A stretch of 23,868 bases of DNA from the IMG/VR virus record IMGVR_UViG_3300027816_000402, positions 1 to 23,868 of that record; one strand, given 5' to 3'. Numbering within the stretch: the first letter of the stretch is position 1; the number at the start of each line of letters is the position of its first letter. The position numbers were made by a program, and so were the translations under genes. The stretch is from a virus. The notes beneath the pieces were generated by a model. That model was not told where the DNA came from, did not search any database, and saw only the letters and a list, made by a program, of their open reading frames with translations. Below, piece by piece: positions 1 to 7,393 of this stretch.

Positions 1-2
1 CT

Positions 3-1319
3 AAACATCCAGAAACAACTATTCTATATGTATCTGCTACGGCAGACTTAGCTGAGAAACAGCTGTATGCGATTAAACAGATTATTGATAGTCCTATCTA
101 TAGACGTTACTGGTCAGAGATGATTAATCCTGATGAAGGTAAACGTGAGAAATGGGCAGTAGCTGAGATTGCAGTTGATCATCCTCAACGTAAACTGGAA
201 GGTATTCGAGATGCAACCTGTAAAGCCGTTGGACTTACATCAAATACTACAGGCTTTCATGCTGATGTTGTTGTTCTTGATGACATTGTTGTACCTGGTA
301 ACGCTTATACTGAAGATGGTCGTGATAAAGTATCCTCAGCATACTCACAATTAGCTTCTATTGAGAATCCAGGAGCACTTGAATGGGTAGTAGGTACGAG
401 ATATCATCCAAAAGATATCTATGATACCATGATCAATATGAAAGAAGTGCACTACAATGAAGCTGGTGAAGTAGAATTAGAAGAAGAAGTCTATGAGCTC
501 TTCCAAAGAGTAGTTGAAACAGATGGTGAGTATCTTTGGGCTAAACAAACTCGTGCAGATGGTAAAACATTTGGATTTGACTCTAAAGAACTTGCAAGGA
601 TTAAAGCTAAATATGTGGATCAAACTCAATTTTATGCTCAGTATTATAACAATCCGAATAGTGGAGATACTGCTAGGATTGATTCAGATAAGTTCCAGTA
701 TTATGATAGAGCAGTCCTCCAAAATAAAGAAGGTGACTGGTATATACGAGATAGAAAACTTAGTGTGTATGCTGCTATTGACTTTGCGTTCTCATTAAGA
801 AAGAAAGCTGACTATACTGCTCTTGTTGTAGTTGGTGTAGATCATCAAGGTAACTTCTACATACTAGATATTGATAGATTTAAAACTGATAGAATCATTG
901 AATACTATAACCATATAGTGACTGCTTGGGAAAAGTGGGGATTCAGGAAGTTAAGAGCTGAGATTACTGTAGCTCAACAAACGATTGTTAAGGAACTCAA
1001 AGAGAGTTATCTTAAACCAAATGGAATTGCTTTATCTATAGATGAATTTAGACCAACAAGACATCTAGGTGATAAAGAAGAACGTGTTGGTGCTGTACTT
1101 GAACCAAAGTATGATAATATGCAGATATGGCATTATAAAGGTGGTAATTGTCAGACTTTAGAAGAAGAGTTAGTAATGGCTCATCCTCCTCATGACGACA
1201 TTAAAGACGCTTTATCTAATGCTATATCAATCGCAATCATACCTAAACAAAGAGTTGGTTCATTTAGTTTAGGACAAAATGTAATGACACACTCACGCTT
1301 TGGTGGTGTCTCTTTTTAA
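3..1319 (+). CDS. terL: Terminase large subunit, C-terminal part (5' end outside window)
   Basis: This is the phage DNA-packaging motor, an ATPase plus nuclease that docks on the portal. The frame is open from base 3 with no stop, and the first visible residues (KHPETTILYVSATADLAEKQ) already look like the interior of a T7 gp19-type terminase, so the start codon and Walker A lie left of the window; the ATG at 120 is internal. A Walker B motif is visible in ADVVVLDDIVV. The RNase H-like nuclease domain shows its first acidic motif in AAIDFAFS followed by KADYTALVVVGVD, and a late acidic motif in HPPHDDIKDALSNA. It ends 9 nt before the portal gene, the usual TerL-portal adjacency. Function is secure; the missing length is unknown. 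Confidence 0.93.
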   Translation, partial: KHPETTILYVSATADLAEKQLYAIKQIIDSPIYRRYWSEMINPDEGKREKWAVAEIAVDHPQRKLEGIRDATCKAVGLTSNTTGFHADVVVLDDIVVPGNAYTEDGRDKVSSAYSQLASIENPGALEWVVGTRYHPKDIYDTMINMKEVHYNEAGEVELEEEVYELFQRVVETDGEYLWAKQTRADGKTFGFDSKELARIKAKYVDQTQFYAQYYNNPNSGDTARIDSDKFQYYDRAVLQNKEGDWYIRDRKLSVYAAIDFAFSLRKKADYTALVVVGVDHQGNFYILDIDRFKTDRIIEYYNHIVTAWEKWGFRKLRAEITVAQQTIVKELKESYLKPNGIALSIDEFRPTRHLGDKEERVGAVLEPKYDNMQIWHYKGGNCQTLEEELVMAHPPHDDIKDALSNAISIAIIPKQRVGSFSLGQNVMTHSRFGGVSF

Positions 1320-1328
1320 GGAAAAAAC

Positions 1329-3131
1329 ATGGCTGGAAAAGTAGCTCAAATTAGAGAATTGATGGCAGGTGATACACTTGCTAGACAACTATCAGGTTTA
1401 TACAATAACTGGTGGATTCAACGTAGACAAAAAGAAGAAGAGTGGAGAGAACTCCGTAACTATCTATTTGCTACAGATACTACTAAAACAACTAATTCTA
1501 AGTTACCTTGGAAGAATAAGACTACTCTACCTAAACTTACACAGATTAGAGACAATCTTCATGCGAACTACATGGATGCTTTATTCCCTAATGACAACTG
1601 GATGAAGTGGGAAGGCTATAACCTAGAAGACTCTACTCAAAAGAAAAGACGTGCTATTGAGTCTTATTTAAAGAATAAGATCAGAGAATCTGGCTTCAGA
1701 GAAACAGTTTCACAGCTTCTTTATGATTATATTGACTATGGTAATGTATTTGCTGAAGTAACTTATGTAAACCAAGTCCATAAAGATCCATATACTGGTG
1801 AAGAAATTACTACATACCGTGGTCCAAAACTTGCTAGAGTATCACCATTTGATATCGTATTCAATCCTACAGCAGCTAGCTTTGCTGAATCACCTAAATT
1901 TACTCGTTATGTTAAATCTCTTGGTGAACTTAAGAAAGACATCCAATATCGTCCAGACTTAAATTATGATGAAAGTGCGTTTAAACGTGCTACAGAGTTC
2001 CGTAGACATCTATCTGCTTTCCAAATGGAAGATATTAACAAGTCAGAAGGTTATATCATTGATGGTTTTGGTTCTTTACAAGAATACTACCAATCAGGAT
2101 TAATTGAGATCCTTGAGTTTGAAGGTGATATCTATGATGAAACTAAAGACGAATTACTTGAGAAACGTATTATTACTGTGATTGATCGTCAATATGTTAT
2201 CCGTAACATTGAGAATCCATCATGGTTAGGTAGAGATTCTAAACACCATGTAGGTTGGAGAACTCGTCCAGATAACCTCTATGCTATGGGTCCTTTAGAC
2301 AATTTAGTAGGTATGCAATACCGAATTGACCATCTAGAGAATCTTAAAGCTGATGCTCTTGATTTAACTATTCATCCACCTCTTAAGATTAAAGGTGATG
2401 TAGAACCATTTATGTGGGGTCCAGAGTCAACTATTCACATTCCTGAAGATGGTGATGTCGTTGCTATGCCTCCTAACCAAGCTGCTTTCCAAGTTAATAA
2501 TGAGATTGGTGTTATTATTCAACTTATGGAAGAGATGGCTGGTGCACCTAAAGAAGCTATGGGATTCCGTAGTCCAGGTGAGAAAACTGCTTTTGAAGTA
2601 CAGCAACTGCAAAATGCTGCAAGTCGCATCTTCCAACATAAGATTAACAAATTTGAGATTGAATTCCTAGAACCAATCCTCAACACTATGTTAGAAGTAT
2701 CTAAACGATATATGGATATTGCGGAAGTTGCTAGGGTAATGGATGATGATCTTGGCGTAGCTGACTTCATTTCTATTACGAAAGAAGATATAACAGCAAA
2801 AGGTAAGCTTCGTCCTATTGGAGCTAGACATTATGCTGCTAGAGCACAGCTCATTCAAAATATGCTAGGTGTCTTTAATAGTCCTATGGGTCAAATGATA
2901 GCTCCACATCTCTCATCTAAACGCTTAGCGTCAATGATTGAAGAGTATATGGGCTTTGAACAATATGAGTTTATTAAGGATAATGCTGCTATATTTGAAC
3001 AAGCCGAGACTCAAAAACTTGTAAATCAAGTACAACAGTCAATTCAAACTGAACAAGCCACACCAGGATTAGAGGAACAAATGCTTATGCAACAAGAAGA
3101 AGCCCTTAATCCTAATGCTGGTATGATGTAA
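1329..3131 (+). CDS. Portal (head-tail connector) protein
   Basis: 600-aa portal protein, the dodecameric ring at the unique capsid vertex through which DNA enters and leaves and to which TerL and the tail bind. It follows the terminase with an AAGGA ribosome site 8 nt before the ATG. The N-terminal half (YNNWWIQRRQKEEEWRELRNYLF, PWKNKTTLPKLTQIRDN) and the later segment GPLDNLVGMQYRIDHLENLKADALD are typical of podovirus connectors; the C-terminus is Gln/Glu-rich and acidic, as in many portals. It is slightly longer than T7 gp8 (536 aa). The assignment rests on recognised segments plus gene order between TerL and scaffold. Confidence 0.88.
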   Translation: MAGKVAQIRELMAGDTLARQLSGLYNNWWIQRRQKEEEWRELRNYLFATDTTKTTNSKLPWKNKTTLPKLTQIRDNLHANYMDALFPNDNWMKWEGYNLEDSTQKKRRAIESYLKNKIRESGFRETVSQLLYDYIDYGNVFAEVTYVNQVHKDPYTGEEITTYRGPKLARVSPFDIVFNPTAASFAESPKFTRYVKSLGELKKDIQYRPDLNYDESAFKRATEFRRHLSAFQMEDINKSEGYIIDGFGSLQEYYQSGLIEILEFEGDIYDETKDELLEKRIITVIDRQYVIRNIENPSWLGRDSKHHVGWRTRPDNLYAMGPLDNLVGMQYRIDHLENLKADALDLTIHPPLKIKGDVEPFMWGPESTIHIPEDGDVVAMPPNQAAFQVNNEIGVIIQLMEEMAGAPKEAMGFRSPGEKTAFEVQQLQNAASRIFQHKINKFEIEFLEPILNTMLEVSKRYMDIAEVARVMDDDLGVADFISITKEDITAKGKLRPIGARHYAARAQLIQNMLGVFNSPMGQMIAPHLSSKRLASMIEEYMGFEQYEFIKDNAAIFEQAETQKLVNQVQQSIQTEQATPGLEEQMLMQQEEALNPNAGMM

Positions 3132-3138
3132 GTTTAAC

Positions 3139-3174
3139 TTGACTTTTTAACAAAACTATGGTATAATTATTATA
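3139..3174 (+). promoter_or_regulatory. Sigma70-type promoter between portal and scaffold genes
   Basis: The -35 box TTGACT (3139..3144) and the -10 box TATAAT (3162..3167) are separated by exactly 17 nt, and TG one base before the -10 (3159..3160) makes it an extended -10 as well. Standard spacing puts +1 at 3174, the A of the ATG of the 84-aa gene. It lies in the only real gap (42 nt) of the early structural cluster, upstream of scaffold and capsid. This is a visible near-consensus match; activity is inferred. Confidence 0.85.
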
Positions 3175-3428
3175 TGGATTTAAAATCTGACAAAGCTAAA
3201 AGCTTGACTAAAAACCAGGTATTTTTAGAGCTTAGAAAGTATATCCGAGAACAGATTGATTTGTCAAACCGTAAGTCGTTAGATGAGGATAATTTCTCTC
3301 TTCCAGCATGGTCTGAACATCAAGCGTACCAATTAGGCTTCCAAAAAGCCTTTCTTAAACTATATAATCTTATTCCTGACCAAGGAGAAATAAATGACAG
3401 AAGTAACAGCAACACAAGTAACGAATAA
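3174..3428 (+). CDS. Small conserved-looking phage protein (84 aa) between portal and scaffold
   Basis: Function unknown. The 84-aa product is charged, with an amphipathic N-terminal helix (NQVFLELRKYIREQIDLSN) and a segment FSLPAWSEHQAYQLGFQKAF that resembles a motif I associate with small podovirus proteins next to the scaffold gene (recall, unverified). There is no other ATG in the frame and no Shine-Dalgarno before it; the predicted transcription start coincides with the start codon, so it may be translated leaderless or only from read-through mRNA. The 3' end overlaps the scaffold gene by 35 nt in another frame. The last ten residues are low-complexity (NDRSNSNTSNE) and come from the overlap. 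Confidence 0.7.
   Translation: MDLKSDKAKSLTKNQVFLELRKYIREQIDLSNRKSLDEDNFSLPAWSEHQAYQLGFQKAFLKLYNLIPDQGEINDRSNSNTSNE
3335..3356 (+). other. Short stem-loop followed by a T-rich run inside the 84-aa gene
   Basis: AGGCTT (3335..3340) and AAGCCT (3346..3351) form a perfect 6-bp stem with a 5-nt loop (CCAAA), followed by TTCTT. It lies 160 nt downstream of the promoter and 40 nt before the scaffold start, so it could be a weak attenuator, but it is in coding sequence and short, and may be chance. Confidence 0.3.
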
Positions 3429-4110
3429 CGAGCCAAGTACCAACGAGGTTCAAACACAAGATAGCCAAAAACCACAGTTTCAGATTCCGACAGAAGCTGC
3501 TGACTTTGTAGGTGATGGCAAGAAGTATAATTCTGTAGAAGATGCGTTAAAATCAGTTCCTCACGCACAGAAGCATATTCAAACTTTAGAGTCTGAATTA
3601 GCTACTTTGAAGGAAGAACTCACTAAACGTAAGACTGCAGAAGAACTTCTAGATGAATTGAAGTCTGGCATCCAACAACCTGAGAATACCACTCAACCTG
3701 CTGGAATAGATCAAGATACAATTACGAACCTTTTAAATCAAACTCTAGAGAATAGAGAAAAACAAGCTAAGGCTAAGGCTAATGCCGATTCAGTAGCTCG
3801 TAAATTTGTAGAAAAATATGGCGATAAAGCTGAAGAAATCTACAATAAAGTTGCTCAAGAGAGTGGTTTAAATGTTCAGCAATTAAATAACTTGGCAGCT
3901 AGCTCTCCAAATGTTGTATTAAAACTTTCAGGATTAGAAGGTACATCTACACCAGTAGGTAAACCCACTAGTTCTGTAAACACAGAGGCACTCAATACTA
4001 AAGTTGATCCTAATCAGCTTTCAGCTAGAGTTAAACCTGGTGCTACTACGAAAGATTTAGTTAATGCTTGGAAGATTGCTGGTGAAAAAGTTAAATCTCA
4101 ACTTAACTAA
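3394..4110 (+). CDS. Capsid assembly scaffolding protein
   Basis: 238-aa scaffold that should direct capsid polymerisation and then leave the procapsid, the counterpart of T7 gp9. The N-terminus is low-complexity and polar (T/N/E/Q-rich), then comes FVGDGKKYNSVEDALKSVPHAQ, a motif common in podovirus scaffolds, a predicted coiled coil (HIQTLESELATLKEELTKRKTAEELLDEL), and a basic helical C-terminus (ATTKDLVNAWKIAGEKVKSQLN) of the kind that contacts the capsid protein. The start is supported by AAGGAG 5 nt upstream. It lies directly before the capsid gene, as expected. It is shorter than T7 gp9 (307 aa). Confidence 0.88.
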   Translation: MTEVTATQVTNNEPSTNEVQTQDSQKPQFQIPTEAADFVGDGKKYNSVEDALKSVPHAQKHIQTLESELATLKEELTKRKTAEELLDELKSGIQQPENTTQPAGIDQDTITNLLNQTLENREKQAKAKANADSVARKFVEKYGDKAEEIYNKVAQESGLNVQQLNNLAASSPNVVLKLSGLEGTSTPVGKPTSSVNTEALNTKVDPNQLSARVKPGATTKDLVNAWKIAGEKVKSQLN

Positions 4111-4122
4111 TAAGGAAATATT

Positions 4123-5106
4123 ATGTCACAATTAACTTCAAATACTACTGCTTTTATTGAAGCACAACAGTATTCTCAGTTCATTCTTGACAACTTACAC
4201 GACTTCTTATTGCCAGAAGGTTTATACAGAGATGTAACAGACTTCGGATCTGGTACTACTTTAAACATTAAGACAGTTGGTACAGTTACACTTCAAGATG
4301 CTGCTGAAGATACACCTTTAGCTTTTAATCCTATCGACACAGGTACAATCACACTTTCTATCACTGACTATGTTGGTGACGCTTGGAAAGTTTCTGATGA
4401 ACTTCGTGAAGATGGTGCTCAAGTTGATGCACTTATGTCAATGCGTGCTATGGAATCTACTCGTGCTCTTGGTGAAAACCACGAATCACGTTTCTTAGCT
4501 GTAGCAAACGGTGCACAAACTAATGCAAACGTAAACTTAGTAAATGGTCGTCCACATCGTTGGGTAGCTGGTGGTTCAGGTGCTTCAACTCGTGTTATGA
4601 CTTTAAGCGACTTTATTGCTATGAAATTAGCATTTGACAAAGCTGGCGTTCCTGCTGGTGGTCGTATCGCTATTGTTGATCCAATTGTTGAAGCTACTTT
4701 AAATAGCATCACCAACTTGGTATCTGTTTCAAACAACCCAATGTTCGAAGGTATCGTAACATCAGGTTTTGCTCGTGATCATAAGTTTGTTAAAAACATC
4801 TTCGGTTTCGATGTATGGACTTCTAACTACTTACCAGTTAAAACTGCAACTGAGGCATTAAATGCTTCTTCTTACGGTTTAGCTAATGACACTGCAGAAA
4901 TTGGTGACGTTGCTAACGTATTCATGAGCGTAGCTGATGATTCAACAAAACCAGTTATGCACGCATGGAGACGAGCTCCTAAGACAGAAGGCTGGAGAGA
5001 CAACGAAGAACGTGCTGATAAGTATCAAGTAACATCACGCTTCGGTTTCGGTGCCCAACGTGTTGACACACTTGGCGTTATTTTAACAAGTGGTTCTACA
5101 TACTAA
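4123..5106 (+). CDS. Major capsid protein
   Basis: 327-aa shell protein, HK97-fold family by relation to T7 gp10-type capsids (345 aa). Recognisable parts are the N-arm (MSQLTSNTTAFIEAQQYS), FLLPEGLYRDVTDFGSGTTLNIKTVG, and KNIFGFDVWTSNYLP near residue 225. An AAGGA ribosome site precedes the ATG. Codon use differs from the neighbours: most arginines are CGT/CGC and many codons end in C (TTC, AAC, ATC), while the large genes downstream favour AGA, which fits selection for very high expression. The first 17 residues recur almost unchanged at the start of the 39-aa protein at 7024. Function is secure from gene order and sequence. Confidence 0.93.
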   Translation: MSQLTSNTTAFIEAQQYSQFILDNLHDFLLPEGLYRDVTDFGSGTTLNIKTVGTVTLQDAAEDTPLAFNPIDTGTITLSITDYVGDAWKVSDELREDGAQVDALMSMRAMESTRALGENHESRFLAVANGAQTNANVNLVNGRPHRWVAGGSGASTRVMTLSDFIAMKLAFDKAGVPAGGRIAIVDPIVEATLNSITNLVSVSNNPMFEGIVTSGFARDHKFVKNIFGFDVWTSNYLPVKTATEALNASSYGLANDTAEIGDVANVFMSVADDSTKPVMHAWRRAPKTEGWRDNEERADKYQVTSRFGFGAQRVDTLGVILTSGSTY

Positions 5107-5117
5107 GGAGATATAAT
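5105..5117 (+). promoter_or_regulatory. Strong ribosome binding site before the decoration-like gene
   Basis: AAGGAGATATAAT immediately precedes the ATG at 5118 and differs by a single base from the well-known T7 gene 10 site (AAGGAGATATACAT). It overlaps the capsid stop codon, so capsid and the next gene are translationally adjacent, and suggests the next protein is made in large amounts. Confidence 0.75.
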
Positions 5118-5609
5118 ATGACATTCGAAATTGATGCAAAACGTGGCGTTGCAAACCACTATGGTGTTAGAACAACAAACGGTAAGTTTGGTGCTCAACA
5201 ATCAACAAAGAACGGTATCGTTAAGTCAGCTGTATGGGACTTTGATTACAATGATCTTCCTAACTACGGAAGTAATGGTCTTCAACTTTCTATCCCAGCT
5301 AACGCAACTATCGTTTCAGCTAAATTATATGTTGACGTAGCATTTACTTCAACATCTACTACTACTGACTTGAATATTGGTCTTTATCAAGCTGGTGGTA
5401 CTGTAATTGATGCTGACGGTCTAATTGCTGCTGCTGAGGCAACTCAAACAGCAATTGGTACTGCAGGTAATGTAGTTACTGGTGCAGGTGCTCTAGTTGG
5501 TAAAACAATTGGTGCTGCAGCTGGTGAACTAGTAGTTGCTCCTTCAGTTGATGACTTACTCACAGGTGCTGGTCGCATCGTTGTTGAGTATATCTACAAC
5601 AAGGATTAA
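5118..5609 (+). CDS. Putative capsid decoration or minor head protein (163 aa)
   Basis: Not a family I recognise. The 163-aa product is beta-rich in its N-terminal two thirds (short alternating hydrophobic strands such as GLQLSIPANATIVSAKLYVDVAF) with a Gly/Ala-rich middle (AAAEATQTAIGTAGNVVTGAGALVG) and a final strand RIVVEYIYNKD. It has a very strong ribosome site, shares the high-expression codon style of the capsid gene next door, and is the last gene before a stem-loop terminator. These points together suggest an abundant head protein (decoration or cement), which is inference. A tail or head-completion role is the alternative. Confidence 0.6.
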   Translation: MTFEIDAKRGVANHYGVRTTNGKFGAQQSTKNGIVKSAVWDFDYNDLPNYGSNGLQLSIPANATIVSAKLYVDVAFTSTSTTTDLNIGLYQAGGTVIDADGLIAAAEATQTAIGTAGNVVTGAGALVGKTIGAAAGELVVAPSVDDLLTGAGRIVVEYIYNKD

Positions 5610-5619
5610 GTAACAAACT

Positions 5620-5661
5620 TGGATGGGCTCTTAGATTGCTAGGAGCCTCTCCATTTCTCTT
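5620..5661 (+). terminator. Intrinsic terminator-like stem-loop after the capsid/decoration genes
   Basis: Bases 5620..5634 pair with 5639..5653 around a 4-nt loop (ATTG): 12 Watson-Crick pairs, two G-U pairs and one mismatch, followed by TTTCTCTT. The core is GGCTC/GAGCC. It occupies the 65-nt gap between the decoration-like gene and the next gene. Its place matches T7's T-phi terminator just after gene 10, suggesting partial termination that lowers tail gene expression relative to capsid. Confidence 0.75.
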
Positions 5662-5674
5662 ATAAGGAATTCAA

Positions 5675-6244
5675 ATGACGATCCAACACAAATTAATTAC
5701 AGATCCAGACATCCACGAACCTAAAGGTGTAGCTGCTGCCGTTACAGGTAAAGTATACCAATCAGATGGAGCTGGTTCAGGATCTTGGGTCTATCCTCCA
5801 GGCAAACAACATGCCGAAATCTATATTGATGCAGGAGCAACTGCACAAACTCTTTCAGGTTCATCAGCTTACGCCAAACTAAATCCAGGTACAGAATGGA
5901 CAGCTGGAGTATCTAATGTATTAACAGTATCTGCTACAAATGGAACAATCACACTTGGTGAAGCAGGTAACTATCTAATTAATTTCTGGTGCCAGTTTAG
6001 TACAGCTTCTTTAGCTTCTGGTACTCTTTATAACTTTAAATTTAACTTAGATGGCACTTCAAGTAGTAGAACACTAACAGTTTCTAAAACAAGTAATGGT
6101 TCTGATAAGTTACATATATCAGCAACTGGTTTAGTAACTGCTACTGCAGGTCAAGTATTATCTATCTATGTTGGTGGAGATGCAACATCATCATCTACCG
6201 CAATTACAGTTATTGAAGCAGGACTTTCTGCAGTTAAACTATAG
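5675..6244 (+). CDS. Beta-rich virion protein, head-fibre/C1q-like (189 aa)
   Basis: Probable structural protein. The N-terminus (ITDPDIHEPKGVAAAVTGKVYQSDGAGSGSW) is a segment I associate with phage head or fibre proteins. From about residue 45 on, the sequence alternates strands and turns (AEIYIDAGATAQTL, YLINFWCQF, LYNFKFNLDG, AGQVLSIYVGG, TAITVIEAGLSAVKL), a pattern like the C1q/TNF-type jelly rolls found on phage head fibres. The start is preceded by AAGGA. It is the first gene after the post-capsid stem-loop and so may be made in lower amounts than capsid. The fold is inferred from pattern only; a tail-associated role is possible. Confidence 0.55.
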   Translation: MTIQHKLITDPDIHEPKGVAAAVTGKVYQSDGAGSGSWVYPPGKQHAEIYIDAGATAQTLSGSSAYAKLNPGTEWTAGVSNVLTVSATNGTITLGEAGNYLINFWCQFSTASLASGTLYNFKFNLDGTSSSRTLTVSKTSNGSDKLHISATGLVTATAGQVLSIYVGGDATSSSTAITVIEAGLSAVKL

Positions 6245-6253
6245 GAATAAATC

Positions 6254-7024
6254 ATGGCAAAAATGACTTTACTTGAAATGGTTCAAGACATCTTATCTGA
6301 TATGGATTCAGATGAAGTCAACTCTATCAATGATAGTACAGAATCTCTTCAAGTAGCTCAAATTATTAAGTCTACTTACTATAACATTGTAGATGGTAAA
6401 GACTATCCATTCTTTAAAGAATTATTCCAATTAGATACAAGTGGTACAGTAAGTCGTCCTACACACATGAGATTACCTGAAACAATCATTGATCTTGAAT
6501 GGATTAAATATGATTGTAAGAAATCAGGTGAGACTCGTAATCGTTATACTAAGATTGAATATAAGACTCCAGAAGAGTTTCTTGATATTGTAGATCAACG
6601 ACTTAGTACTGCATCTAATATTCAAGTAGTTACAGATGCTACAGGTATTAAACTTAATATCTATAAAGATAAAGCTCCTACATACTTTACTTCTTTTGAT
6701 GACGATTATCTTGTATTTGATGCTTTTAATAATACAGTAGAGTCTGCTTTACAAAATAGTAAGACACAATGCCATGGTAAACGATCAGTAACCTTTACTT
6801 TATCTGATTCATTTATACCTGATATTCCAGTTCAAATGTTTAGTTATCTTCTTAATGATGCTAAGTCAGCTTGCTTTGTAACATTAAAACAAATGGCTAA
6901 TCCTAAGGTAGAACAACAAGCAGTATCTCAAAAACGTAGAATGAGTCAAGAAGCTTGGAAGATTAAGAATGGTATTACATATCCAAATTATGGACGTAAA
7001 CAAAATACATCAGGAAAATACTAA
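6254..7024 (+). CDS. Tail adaptor / tubular protein A-like (T7 gp11-like)
   Basis: 256-aa protein expected to form the adaptor ring between portal and tail nozzle. The N-terminal helical part (LLEMVQDILSDMDSDEVNSIND, VAQIIKSTYYNIVDGKDYPFF) followed by a beta domain (THMRLPETIIDLEWIKYD) is characteristic of gp11-type proteins, and the C-terminal SQKRRMSQEAWKIKNG helix also fits. It precedes the nozzle gene, as in T7, although four small genes intervene. It is longer than T7 gp11 (196 aa). The stop overlaps the next ATG (TAATG), indicating translational coupling to the 39-aa protein. Confidence 0.8.
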   Translation: MAKMTLLEMVQDILSDMDSDEVNSINDSTESLQVAQIIKSTYYNIVDGKDYPFFKELFQLDTSGTVSRPTHMRLPETIIDLEWIKYDCKKSGETRNRYTKIEYKTPEEFLDIVDQRLSTASNIQVVTDATGIKLNIYKDKAPTYFTSFDDDYLVFDAFNNTVESALQNSKTQCHGKRSVTFTLSDSFIPDIPVQMFSYLLNDAKSACFVTLKQMANPKVEQQAVSQKRRMSQEAWKIKNGITYPNYGRKQNTSGKY

Positions 7025-7143
7025 TGGTTATGCTCACAAGTAATACACCAGCATTTATTAATGCTCAACAATATGGTAAGAAATCTAAAAAGAAAGTAAC
7101 TACTAAAAAAGTTAAAAAACAATCTAAAAAGGTAGGAAAATAA
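7024..7143 (+). CDS. 39-aa lysine-rich protein with a capsid-like N-terminus
   Basis: A short gene that starts in the TAATG overlap with the tail adaptor gene and ends 1 nt before the next ATG, so it tiles the gap exactly. Residues 4..17 (LTSNTPAFINAQQY) match 12 of 14 with residues 4..17 of the major capsid protein (LTSNTTAFIEAQQY). The rest (about residues 18..39) is a basic tail with 14 lysines. Seven of the 12 shared residues use a different codon, so the likeness is held at protein level and is not a recent DNA copy. Function unknown; see findings. Coding status is supported by tiling and by the match. Confidence 0.72.
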   Translation: MVMLTSNTPAFINAQQYGKKSKKKVTTKKVKKQSKKVGK

Positions 7144-7144
7144 T

Positions 7145-7393
7145 ATGTCTACTATGCCAATTCAAAAGAAAAAGAAACTACCTCCAGGTAGCATTATACC
7201 AGATATGGAAGAAGTTCCTATGTCTGAGATCCAACGTGTTATGGATATGCAACAAGGTACTTTAGTTAGAAAAGCAATTGAACAAGGTACATTTACTTCA
7301 CCAGCAGATGCTGCTAAAAACTCTATGACTATTACTGAAAAGATGCTTCAGGATGAACTTAAACGTAGAGAAATGATGAAGAAGAAGAAATAA
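7145..7393 (+). CDS. Small basic protein (82 aa) with shared C-terminal tag
   Basis: Function unknown. The product begins MSTMPIQKKKKLPPGSIIPD, is otherwise helical and Met/Gln/Glu-rich (MSEIQRVMDMQQGTLVRKAIEQGTF), and ends in QDELKRREMMKKKK. The last 22 residues match 14 of 22 with the C-terminus of the following 131-aa protein. The ATG has AGGAAA upstream. It overlaps the next gene as TAATG. It sits in a run of four small proteins between adaptor and nozzle, so a virion or tail assembly role is plausible but unproven. Confidence 0.7.
   Translation: MSTMPIQKKKKLPPGSIIPDMEEVPMSEIQRVMDMQQGTLVRKAIEQGTFTSPADAAKNSMTITEKMLQDELKRREMMKKKK

Noticed and set aside
205-260. LTSNTT in the terminase (AVGLTSNTTGFHADVVV) matches the capsid N-arm motif LTSNTT
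   Set aside because: It sits just before Walker B where TerL proteins keep a similar Thr/Asn/Gly segment; internal position and no match beyond six residues make it a coincidence.
4419-4736. 105-aa antisense open frame within the capsid gene
   Set aside because: Shadow of codon-biased capsid sequence; no ribosome site, no family resemblance.
5112-5117. TATAAT before the 163-aa gene as a promoter -10
   Set aside because: No -35 match at 16 to 18 nt upstream; it is part of the ribosome site.
5100-5125. Programmed frameshift at the capsid end, as for T7 gp10A/10B
   Set aside because: No slippery sequence is visible before the stop, and the next gene has its own strong ribosome site and start.
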